Part shown: piece by piece, positions 1 through 6,279 of the stretch
Layout of the letters: each line of letters opens with the position of its first letter
Position numbering within the stretch: the stretch's first letter is position 1
Assembly (NCBI GenBank): GCA_015231395.1
Contig: JADGBP010000051.1
Coordinates: 1-9,958 of the forward strand
Length of the DNA: 9,958 nt
Direction: 5' to 3'
Source of the DNA: Desulfamplus sp.
GTDB taxonomy: Bacteria; Desulfobacterota; Desulfobacteria; Desulfobacterales; Desulfobacteraceae
Notes under the pieces: model-generated
Seen by the model: only the letters and a program-made list of their open reading frames with translations
The model's database searches: none
Told to the model about the DNA's origin: nothing
Position numbers and translations under genes: made by a program

Positions 1-1
1 G

Positions 2-113
2 GGTGAGGCACATTTTTATTTTATCTCAAGGTGAGGCACATTTTTATTTTATCTCAGGGTGAGACACACTTTCGTTTTATGTCAGGGTGAGACATGATAT
101 TGTTTTTTGCCCC
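2..113. repeat. 28-bp tandem repeat, four copies, possible end of a mobile element
   Basis: Four units start at 2, 30, 58 and 86, each opening with GGTGAGRCA. The first two are almost identical, the third is diverged, and the fourth matches mainly over its first nine bases. A partly inverted copy of the motif (TGCCCCACCC, 108-117) pairs with GGGTGAGGCA at 1-10 with one mismatch. Read on the minus strand, the units begin TGTCTCACC or TGCCTCACC. The array lies exactly where homology to HemW stops. Multiple internal copies of a terminal motif with a TG end are known from IS21-like transposon ends, so an IS end running off the left edge is a reasonable inference. No transposase is visible, and a plain minisatellite is the alternative. 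Confidence 0.6.
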
Positions 114-490
114 ACCCGTTTTGTATTATTCTCATTTATTGTATTGATATCTTTGATTGTGCCTGGATTCACCTCCATTGTAATTTGTGCATTATCCATT
201 AGTCTGAAATTATGTGCTACTGACTCCACAATTTTCGATGCATCTTCAATGCTCAGAAGAGATGGGGTTCCACCTCCAAAGTAGATTGTATCAACCTTCA
301 GTTCAGGTTGAGAACGAAGTTGCAACTCTTTTAATAAAGCCGTGACAAAGGATTTTCTCAAAGAGAGGTCGGAAATGGAATAGAAGTCGCAGTAAGGGCA
401 TTTTTTGACACAAAAGGGAATATGGATATAAATTCCGGCGTGAGCATGGGATTCTGAATAAGACAACAGGTTTTCTCTTTGACAATCCAT
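77..490 (-). pseudogene. hemW: hemW, truncated: radical-SAM HemW/HemN-like protein, N-terminal part only
   Basis: The family consists of radical SAM proteins related to oxygen-independent coproporphyrinogen oxidase. HemW itself is thought to bind and deliver haem rather than oxidise coproporphyrinogen. The 137-codon frame shows GIYIHIPFC followed by the 4Fe-4S CxxxCxxC motif (C27, C31, C34 in CVKKCPYC), the glycine-rich GGGTPSLL at 72-79 and TMEVNPG at 104-110. All are in the order and spacing of HemW. Family members are about 370-400 residues. Here similarity stops near residue 115-120, and the frame ends in unrelated sequence inside the 28-bp tandem repeat. The HemW-specific C-terminal half is absent, so the gene is broken, probably by an insertion; the rest may lie left of the window. 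The ATG at 490 is the only sensible start, with a weak GAG five bases upstream. The start sits within about 12 bases of the divergent mltG start. Confidence 0.8.
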
Positions 491-502
491 TTTAACTCAT
501 TT

Positions 503-1981
503 ATGTTTGATATTTTTCAACGTAAACAACAGATAAAAAACAGACAACAGACAACAGATACAATAAGGCTATCACCCTACAATAAGACCAGGAAACAGGC
601 AAAATACTTGAAAGAACCTAATCAATCAACGGAAAACGAAACCAATTCTAACGAACCCAACCAATCAGGCATAAACGAAAATAATGCTGAACCTGCAAAA
701 GACCTTGGTAAAAAAATTCTAAAACGAATCTTTATTACATTGATTGGCATCACTCTTATTGTGACAGCTTCTACTTCGGGTTTTCTGGTATATCTTCAAC
801 ACTTTGCCAAAACACCAGCACAGCCCTCAAAAGCATCAGTGCAATACTCAAAACTACCAGCACAATCATCAGAAATACCTGCACAATCATCAGAAATACC
901 AGACCAATCTTCAAAAATACCTGCACAATCATCAAAAATACCAGACCAATCTTCAAAAATACCTGCACAATCATCAGAACATAAAACTATCATTACAATT
1001 CATCCCGGCGAACGTTTTAGTCATATTGCCACAATGCTTGAAACTTCTGCCATTATTACAAACCGTTATCTATTTATCATTCTTGCAGGACATAAAGGGG
1101 CTATCAGAAAAATTCAGGCAGGAGAATACGAACTTTCCGGAACATACTCTCCGGAAATAATACTTGAGATTCTGGTTAAGGGAAAAGTAAAACTTCATCG
1201 TTTAACCATACCTGAAGGACTTAATATACGAGAGACCGCGACAATTGTCGAAAAGGCAGGATTTGGTAAAAGCGAGAGTTTTATACAACTTGCAACAGAT
1301 ATGGATTTTATTGAAACGCTCGGCATTCAAACAGAGTCAGGATCAGGGATTGAGGCAGAATCTGAGTCAGGATCAGGAGTGGAGACCGAATCAGGATTTC
1401 AGGGAATAAAGATCACTTCCCTTGAAGGCTATCTGTTTCCGGAAACTTATTTTTTCCCGGCTGGTACAGCTCAGAAAAAAATTATCAAGACAATGGTCGA
1501 GCGGTTTAGAAAAGTGTTTATACCCGAGTGGAAAAAAAGTGCCGAACAGCTTGGATTCAGCACTCACCAGATTGTTACTCTTGCATCTATTATTGAGAAA
1601 GAGACAGGTAATTCTAATGAAAGACCTCTTATTGCTTCCGTTTTTCATAACAGACTGCAACGGGGAATGCGTCTTGAAAGCGACCCGACTGTAATATACG
1701 GGATTCCTGATTTTAACGGCAATATCACAAAAAAAGATCTTCTGGCTGTAACACCATATAATACGTACATGATCTATGGTCTGCCTGCCGGGCCGATTGC
1801 AAACCCCGGAAAACTCGCATTAAAAGCCGCAATATTTCCTTTAAACAGTGATTTTATCTTTTTTGTTTCCAGAAAAGACACAACTCATCAGTTCTCAAAA
1901 ACTCTTAAAGAGCATAATCTGGCAGTCCGAAAATATCAATTAAACAGTCATGGTCGAATAAATAGTCATGGTCGAAATTAG
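503..1981 (+). CDS. mltG: MltG, endolytic murein transglycosylase (YceG-like)
   Basis: This inner-membrane enzyme cleaves nascent glycan strands and is thought to set their length during peptidoglycan synthesis. Counting from an upstream in-frame TTG at 479, the protein has a polar cytoplasmic stretch of about 80 residues, one membrane span (about 83-106), a repeat linker, a LysM-like segment and the YceG domain. Signatures are LEGYLFPETYFFPAGT, ASIIEKETG with the probable catalytic glutamate at residue 373, RLESDPTVIYG, and the C-terminal TPYNTYMIYGLPAGPI. At 492-500 residues it is far longer than E. coli MltG (about 340). The excess is the N-terminal tail, six heptad repeats after the membrane span and a duplicated decapeptide just before the catalytic region. 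I prefer the ATG at 503, but neither start has a good ribosome site. The TTG start would overlap hemW by 12 bp. The stop codon overlaps that of the convergent Smr gene. Confidence 0.95.
   Translation: MFDIFQRKQQIKNRQQTTDTIRLSPYNKTRKQAKYLKEPNQSTENETNSNEPNQSGINENNAEPAKDLGKKILKRIFITLIGITLIVTASTSGFLVYLQHFAKTPAQPSKASVQYSKLPAQSSEIPAQSSEIPDQSSKIPAQSSKIPDQSSKIPAQSSEHKTIITIHPGERFSHIATMLETSAIITNRYLFIILAGHKGAIRKIQAGEYELSGTYSPEIILEILVKGKVKLHRLTIPEGLNIRETATIVEKAGFGKSESFIQLATDMDFIETLGIQTESGSGIEAESESGSGVETESGFQGIKITSLEGYLFPETYFFPAGTAQKKIIKTMVERFRKVFIPEWKKSAEQLGFSTHQIVTLASIIEKETGNSNERPLIASVFHNRLQRGMRLESDPTVIYGIPDFNGNITKKDLLAVTPYNTYMIYGLPAGPIANPGKLALKAAIFPLNSDFIFFVSRKDTTHQFSKTLKEHNLAVRKYQLNSHGRINSHGRN
854..979 (+). 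repeat. 21-bp tandem repeat in mltG (six copies)
   Basis: Six 21-bp units encode heptads of the type IPAQSSE, IPDQSSK and IPAQSSK (residues 126-167 counted from the TTG at 479). Two more degenerate units lie just upstream. The array sits directly after the membrane span and lengthens the periplasmic linker without touching the catalytic domain. Units alternate in pairs (PAQ, PDQ), which suggests expansion of a 42-bp double unit. Confidence 0.9.
1331..1390 (+). repeat. 30-bp duplication in mltG encoding TESGSGIEAE-type decapeptides
   Basis: Two 30-bp units encode TESGSGIEAE and SESGSGVETE, followed by a partial third copy (SG). This acidic Ser/Gly/Glu insert lies between the LysM-like part and the LEGYLFPETY motif, where I know of no such insert in typical MltG proteins. 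Confidence 0.8.
1943..1978 (+). repeat. 18-bp duplication at the mltG 3' end
   Basis: Two near-identical 18-bp units encode NSHGRI and NSHGRN, the last residues of MltG. The second unit ends at the point where the mltG stop and the convergent Smr stop overlap, so the duplication extended MltG up to its neighbour. Confidence 0.75.
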
Positions 1982-2808
1982 GAAAACTGCTTCAAATAGG
2001 CAATAACTGCACCGCTTTGACTCTTTGTGCGTTTGTCCCACTCAAACCAGAGCAGCACGCCTTCACGTTTCAGGCGGGTGAGCAGATCTTCAACTACGTC
2101 CGGAAGTACGGCACCGTATGGTGAATGAATCCCTTTTCCTACAATTATCTGAACTGTAAAAAAACCATTTCTCCAACAGTTTCTTATGTATGACTCTGCT
2201 TTGGTCTCTGCCTCTTTTGCTGTATATCCATGCAGATCCATTTCATCCTGAGGTGGAGGATAGCACTTAAGTCTTTTTTTCAATGGCACAGGTTCTGGAG
2301 CAGCTCTGTCTGATTTTTCTCGCATCATGGCATCCTTATCTTTTCCCTTCAAAACTGTTTCAATGAGTTCGGCAAAATTCTCGTCTTCTTTTTTTGAATC
2401 AGCCTCTATGAACATTTTTGAAATACTTCTTGTCCCATCAAGAAAGGGCAGACCATGTTTGTCTCTTCTAAGTGGTAGGGTGTTTTTTATGTTATTTGTC
2501 TGCTCTTGATTTTTGTTAAAATCAAAGAATTTTTGGGAATCAGAGTTTTGGGAATCAGAGTTTTGAGAATCAGAGTTTTGAGAATCAGAGTTTTGAGAAT
2601 CAGAGTTTTTTTTGGAATTAGCGTTTTGAGGATCAAAGGAGATTGTGGGATCAAAATTTTTTTGAGAATCAAAGGAGATTACGGAATCAGAGACAGGCTT
2701 AGTAAATAGAGTAAAAAAATCCTCATTATTATCAAAAACAACTATCCCATTCCTGTTTTTACGAGGAAGTTTTGAATCTGTTTCTGTATTTTTATTTTTT
2801 TTAACCAT
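1978..2808 (-). CDS. Smr-domain protein with low-complexity N-terminal half
   Basis: The C-terminal Smr domain spans about residues 189-275. It shows DLHG at 191-194, GKGIHS at 224-229 and a closing GAVIAYL. Smr domains (MutS2 C-terminus, SmrA/SmrB) are nucleic-acid-binding nucleases; SmrB cleaves mRNA at collided ribosomes. The DLHG motif and the GK/GxH loop are the residues usually tied to activity, and both are intact. The first 180 residues are polar and not recognisable. They include five NSDSQ pentads (residues 68-92) flanked by FDSQ/FDPQ variants, so this half is probably disordered. The gene converges on mltG with overlapping stops (TAA at 1978-1980, TAG at 1979-1981) and diverges from the RNB ribonuclease gene. 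The ATG at 2808 opens the frame; no convincing Shine-Dalgarno is seen. The exact role (SmrA/B-like or other) cannot be fixed from sequence. Confidence 0.85.
   Translation of the reverse strand: MVKKNKNTETDSKLPRKNRNGIVVFDNNEDFFTLFTKPVSDSVISFDSQKNFDPTISFDPQNANSKKNSDSQNSDSQNSDSQNSDSQNSDSQKFFDFNKNQEQTNNIKNTLPLRRDKHGLPFLDGTRSISKMFIEADSKKEDENFAELIETVLKGKDKDAMMREKSDRAAPEPVPLKKRLKCYPPPQDEMDLHGYTAKEAETKAESYIRNCWRNGFFTVQIIVGKGIHSPYGAVLPDVVEDLLTRLKREGVLLWFEWDKRTKSQSGAVIAYLKQFS
2531..2605 (-). repeat. 15-bp tandem repeat in the Smr gene (five copies)
   Basis: Five consecutive 15-bp units (TTTTGRGAATCAGAG on the plus strand) differ only at one G/A position and encode NSDSQ. Degenerate relatives of the unit continue to about 2695, giving the repeated FDSQ/FDPQ stretches closer to the N-terminus. 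Confidence 0.9.
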
Positions 2809-2901
2809 TTGGATACTCTATCGCGTGTTACTCTTTTTTTCAAGGATAATGACTCTCAAGCTGATTGACTTTAACCATACATACTGATATTGTGTTTAGT
2901 T
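2809..2901. promoter_or_regulatory. Divergent intergenic region between the Smr gene and the RNB ribonuclease gene
   Basis: Both genes must start from this short gap. On the plus strand, TTGACT at 2865-2870 with a 17-bp spacer precedes TATTGT at 2888-2893. That would place transcription start near 2900, almost on the ATG at 2902, which lacks a Shine-Dalgarno. A leaderless transcript is therefore possible. Promoter boxes read by eye in AT-rich DNA are weak evidence. Confidence 0.3.
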
Positions 2902-4875
2902 ATGAATATAGGAAATATTGTAGAATATATTGACCAGCAGAAAATCATATCTGCTGTTGTGCTGCAGATAAAAAATCAGCGTCTGAGGCTTCTTACGGAA
3001 CATAACCGTGAAGTAAATCTCTCCACTGGAAGAGTTGCCCACCTTTCCAGTGAAATGCTTGACATATCTGCAACAAGAGACCTTCTTGTTAGAAGTCTGA
3101 AACAGAACTCTGCATCAAGACATGAGATGTCAAAAGGTATAAATATTAAAGAGTTATGGGAACTTCTCCATGAAGATGAAGACCCCATTTCTCTTGAAAC
3201 CATGACATCATTCTGTTTTGACCCTCCAGTAACATCTGATCATGAATCTGCTGTATTACGAGCATTTTTCAATGACAAGTTGTATTTTAAATTCAATAAA
3301 GATAGCTTTGCCCCCAATTCTCCTTCCCAAATTGAAATGCGTTTCAAACAGATGCAAGAAGCAGAAAAAAAAGAGCAGATGATTGATCAGGGAGCAGAAT
3401 GGCTTAAAGATATTGAAAAAGGCATACTATCCCCTGTTCCCAACCCTGAAATACAGAAAATTCTCCAAGACTACTATATTTATGAAAAAGATAGCAGCTT
3501 TGCAGCAGATGCAAGAGCCATCATGTCAAAGAATGGCACAGACTCTCCCCAGCAAATTTTTAATCATCTGGTAAAAGCTGGAATATGGCATAAGGATGAA
3601 AATATTGAGCTTATCCGGATGGATATTCCGGTCTTCTTCCCCGATGCCATTCACGAATATTCAAAGCAGCTTATCCTGAATCAAGATGATTTTATAAATG
3701 ACCCAAAAAGAATGGATTTACGACATATCCCCCTGATTACAATAGATGGGCAATCCACACTGGATTACGATGATGCCATCAGCCTTCAAAAACAGGACGA
3801 CGGTTACATTCTGGGTATTCATATTATTGATGTTGGATTTTATATCAAAGATGGTGATCCCATTGACAAGCATGCCCGTACAAGGGGAAGTTCCATCTAC
3901 ATGCCTGATGATAAAATCCCCATGCTGCCCCCAAATCTTTCCGAAGGTCTGTGTAGCCTCAAAGAGGGTGAATCAAGACCTGGTATCAGTACTCTTGTCC
4001 GTTTGAACCGGTTCTTTGAAATTATTGAATGCAATATTGTATCAAGCATAATTCAGGTTCATCACCAGATGACCTATACTGAAGCAAATATTTTAAATGG
4101 TGAAGATGACCCCATAACAACTCTGCATAAAATTGCCACGGTTCTGCGGGACAAACGCATTAAATCAGGAGCTGTACAGATCACATTGCCTGAAGTCAAT
4201 ATCTGGGTTGAAGAGAGCGGAGAGATAGGAATTTCAAGGATAGACAGGGAAAATCCATCACGGATGCTTATCTCGGAGCTTATGATTTTAGCAAACTCCC
4301 TGATGGCTAATTTTTTAGTAAAAAACAATATGCCTGCTGTGTTCCGGTCTCAGCCAGATCCAAAACAGCGTCTATTTCAGGGAATTGAGACATCACTGTT
4401 TTTGAACTGTATGCAGAGAAAACAGCTAAATCGTGCAATTATTGGTACCAGACCCGAAAATCATTCTGGACTGGGTGTCAGTGCTTATGTTACAGCAACA
4501 TCTCCGATTAGAAGATATTATGATCTTCTAACTCAGCGTCAGATCAGAGGTATTCTTGGATATGAGCCTCCATATTCCAAAGATAAACTTGACCAAATTC
4601 TACAGATAATTGACATACCTGTTAGCAATACAGGAAAAGTTCAGTTTCAGAGACGAAAATACTGGCTCTTCAAATATCTTGAACGAATGAAAGGAGCCAA
4701 GGAAGAGGCAATAGTTATTGATTGCCGAAGAGATTTTTACACCGTTCTGATCAAGGAATACATGCTGGAGTGGAGACTGCCTGCGAGTGGACTTAATCTT
4801 AAGCCTGGCGATCTTATATATGTAACCATTCAACATGCTGATGCCCGAAGGGATCAGTTATCGTTGTTTGTTTAA
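2902..4875 (+). CDS. RNase II/R-family (RNB domain) 3'-5' exoribonuclease
   Basis: The RNB domain degrades single-stranded RNA processively from the 3' end using metal ions. Numbered from the ATG at 2902 (657 residues), the acidic cluster TIDGQSTLDYDDA gives D282, D288, D290 and D291. This has the same spacing as the four catalytic aspartates of E. coli RNase II (201, 207, 209, 210). The later SPIRRYYD block (534-541) supplies the conserved arginines near the scissile phosphate. The last 70 residues form an S1-like barrel (KPGDLIYVTI). The N-terminus begins with a small predicted beta domain (NIGNIVEYID) instead of clear paired cold-shock domains, then a helical region of about 200 residues. 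It is therefore neither classical Rnb nor Rnr, and I give no symbol. A TTG at 2890 would add four residues, but the ATG is preferred. This is the only well-preserved gene here without an in-frame repeat array. Confidence 0.9.
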   Translation: MNIGNIVEYIDQQKIISAVVLQIKNQRLRLLTEHNREVNLSTGRVAHLSSEMLDISATRDLLVRSLKQNSASRHEMSKGINIKELWELLHEDEDPISLETMTSFCFDPPVTSDHESAVLRAFFNDKLYFKFNKDSFAPNSPSQIEMRFKQMQEAEKKEQMIDQGAEWLKDIEKGILSPVPNPEIQKILQDYYIYEKDSSFAADARAIMSKNGTDSPQQIFNHLVKAGIWHKDENIELIRMDIPVFFPDAIHEYSKQLILNQDDFINDPKRMDLRHIPLITIDGQSTLDYDDAISLQKQDDGYILGIHIIDVGFYIKDGDPIDKHARTRGSSIYMPDDKIPMLPPNLSEGLCSLKEGESRPGISTLVRLNRFFEIIECNIVSSIIQVHHQMTYTEANILNGEDDPITTLHKIATVLRDKRIKSGAVQITLPEVNIWVEESGEIGISRIDRENPSRMLISELMILANSLMANFLVKNNMPAVFRSQPDPKQRLFQGIETSLFLNCMQRKQLNRAIIGTRPENHSGLGVSAYVTATSPIRRYYDLLTQRQIRGILGYEPPYSKDKLDQILQIIDIPVSNTGKVQFQRRKYWLFKYLERMKGAKEEAIVIDCRRDFYTVLIKEYMLEWRLPASGLNLKPGDLIYVTIQHADARRDQLSLFV

Positions 4876-4890
4876 TAATTGGGTCTAAAT

Positions 4891-4920
4891 AACGGCATCC
4901 TTAATTTGCCAGTTAACATT
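4891..4920 (+). terminator. Weak hairpin after the RNB gene, possible terminator
   Basis: AACGGCA (4891-4897) can pair with TGCC-A-GTT (4907-4914, one bulge), followed by AACATTTT. The stem is short and the T run poor, so this is marginal. The much stronger hairpin at 5059-5101 lies about 180 bp further on and would also stop plus-strand transcription. Confidence 0.25.
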
Positions 4921-4944
4921 TTCGGGCATTGCTCATCGTTTAGG

Positions 4945-6246
4945 TCAATTTAAGAATGAACATATATTATCATTATTGAGTATCTTAATTCCGGCAGGAT
5001 CAATTTTTAAAAATACAGGTTCCCCAATCTCCGGCAGAGGAGCTTGACCCGGGATGTCAAAAAAAAGTGTCTGTTCAGTTATAGCTGAACAGACACTTTT
5101 TATGTATGGTTTGAAAATTTTTTCGACAGAGGCTTTAATGGATATTTTATCGATAGATGCTTTAACGGCTATTTTGCGGATAGCTCCCTGAAAAAGAATA
5201 TCTATGATTATACCGGAAATTATATTTGTTTTACTATGCAACGCAGGATTACATAATAATGCACTTTCAAAAATCGTTTTCGTATTATATTCAGAAATAG
5301 TTGACGTGTTATCTTGAGAAACAACAATCGCAGCATCTGGCATGATAAGTATCTGAAAACTATCTGCTTCTCTTATTTGAAAACTATCTGCTTCTCTATT
5401 TTTTACACTACACACTTCCCCCACACTTTTTACATCTATGATATTCTGGAACCCAAGAAAATCTGCTACCGTCCGGTTAGCAGGATTATGATATAGATTT
5501 TCTGGAGAATCTATCTGCTCCACCCTGCCATTATTCATGACACATACCATATCGGAGGCTGCGAAAGCTTCGCTCTGGTCATGGGTCACCCAGATTGTAG
5601 TAATGCCGGTACGTTTGAGTATTAGATGCAAATCCGCAAGAAGGCGTTCACGCAATCGTCTGTCCAAAGCACCCAGAGGTTCATCAAGCATAATCAGATC
5701 AGGATATGATGCAAGTGTTCGGGCAAGGGCAACCCGTTGACGTTCTCCGCCTGAAAGCTCTCTGATCTCTCTTTGAGCATATCTTTCAAGATTAACAAGC
5801 TCAAGCATTTCAATGACTCTTGATGTGATATTTTTTTTTGATATTTTTTTCATCTCAAGACCAAAAGATATATTTTCAAATACATTTCTATGAGGAAACA
5901 GGGCAAAATCTTGAAACATCATGCCAAAATTTCTCCGGTGTGGCGGTACACTTCCAATATCTTTTCCACGAAAAAATATCTCACCGGAATAAGGTTTTTC
6001 AAGCCCCGCGATAATACGTAGCAGTGTTGTTTTGCCGCATCCGGAAGGTCCAAGCAGTGAAAGAGACTCTCCACTGTAAATTGAGATATTAATGTCCTGC
6101 AAAATATTAACATCCTGCAAAATATTAACATCTTGTGAAATATTGATATCTTGTGAAGAACCAACGTCTTGCGGAACATCCCCTGAATCTGACCTGAAAC
6201 AGACATGATTCACTACAAGTTCTTTTACTGAAAGCCTTTTTTCCAT
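4945..6246 (-). CDS. thiQ: ABC transporter ATPase of the thiamine-type operon (ThiQ-like, with long C-terminal domain)
   Basis: This is the cytoplasmic ATPase that powers the adjacent permease. Motifs are complete: Walker A GPSGCGKT (66-73), Q-loop Q112, signature LSGGE (164-168), Walker B LIMLDEP with E189, and H222 of the switch. The protein has 433 residues. Classical ThiQ is about 230 and lacks a C-terminal domain. Here residues 231-433 resemble a TOBE-like regulatory region (ending GEPVFLKIDPAGIKIL), as in FbpC/PotA-type ATPases. The thiamine assignment therefore rests on the neighbour ThiB. Hexad repeats (residues 32-55) enlarge the loop between the first strand and Walker A, and an octapeptide duplication (READSFQI twice) lies in the C-terminal region. 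A strong terminator hairpin lies inside the frame at 5059-5101 (about residues 384-396). The gene starts 33 bp after the thiP stop and is the last gene of the operon, converging on the RNB gene. Confidence 0.85.
   Translation of the reverse strand: MEKRLSVKELVVNHVCFRSDSGDVPQDVGSSQDINISQDVNILQDVNILQDINISIYSGESLSLLGPSGCGKTTLLRIIAGLEKPYSGEIFFRGKDIGSVPPHRRNFGMMFQDFALFPHRNVFENISFGLEMKKISKKNITSRVIEMLELVNLERYAQREIRELSGGERQRVALARTLASYPDLIMLDEPLGALDRRLRERLLADLHLILKRTGITTIWVTHDQSEAFAASDMVCVMNNGRVEQIDSPENLYHNPANRTVADFLGFQNIIDVKSVGEVCSVKNREADSFQIREADSFQILIMPDAAIVVSQDNTSTISEYNTKTIFESALLCNPALHSKTNIISGIIIDILFQGAIRKIAVKASIDKISIKASVEKIFKPYIKSVCSAITEQTLFFDIPGQAPLPEIGEPVFLKIDPAGIKILNNDNICSFLN
5059..5101. terminator. 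Perfect bidirectional intrinsic terminator hairpin inside thiQ
   Basis: GTGTCTGTTCAG (5067-5078) and CTGAACAGACAC (5085-5096) form a perfect 12-bp stem around a 6-base loop. The stem is preceded by eight A (5059-5066) and followed by five T (5097-5101). Transcribed from the minus strand (thiQ direction) it ends in a U8 tract; from the plus strand (RNB direction) in U5. Both are textbook intrinsic terminators. It lies within the thiQ reading frame, about 37 codons before the stop, and encodes roughly SVCSAITEQTLFFD. Confidence 0.8.
5351..5398 (-). repeat. 24-bp tandem duplication in thiQ
   Basis: Two adjacent 24-bp units differing at two positions encode READSFQI twice in the C-terminal domain of ThiQ. 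High identity suggests a recent duplication. Confidence 0.85.
6082..6153 (-). repeat. 18-bp tandem repeat in thiQ (four copies)
   Basis: Four 18-bp units encode QDINIS, QDVNIL, QDVNIL and QDINIS (residues 32-55). They lie just before the Walker A strand, in a loop that is normally short in this ATPase family. The final unit has become part of the strand leading into YSGESLSLLG. Confidence 0.85.
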
Positions 6247-6279
6247 CTCTGTTTAAATATCCTTCTTTTCACGTCCCCG

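Noticed and set aside
2..113. CRISPR array at the left edge
   Set aside because: The 28-bp units are directly adjacent with no spacers between them, so this is a tandem repeat.
771..1160. Several long overlapping frames on both strands across the mltG repeat array
   Set aside because: The 21-bp unit is a multiple of three, so every frame without a stop in one unit stays open through the array. The proteins are pure repeats and mltG is clearly the coding frame.
2531..2605. Regulatory iterons or a replication origin
   Set aside because: The 15-bp units lie inside the Smr frame, keep the frame and encode NSDSQ; no origin-type boxes or initiator gene are nearby.
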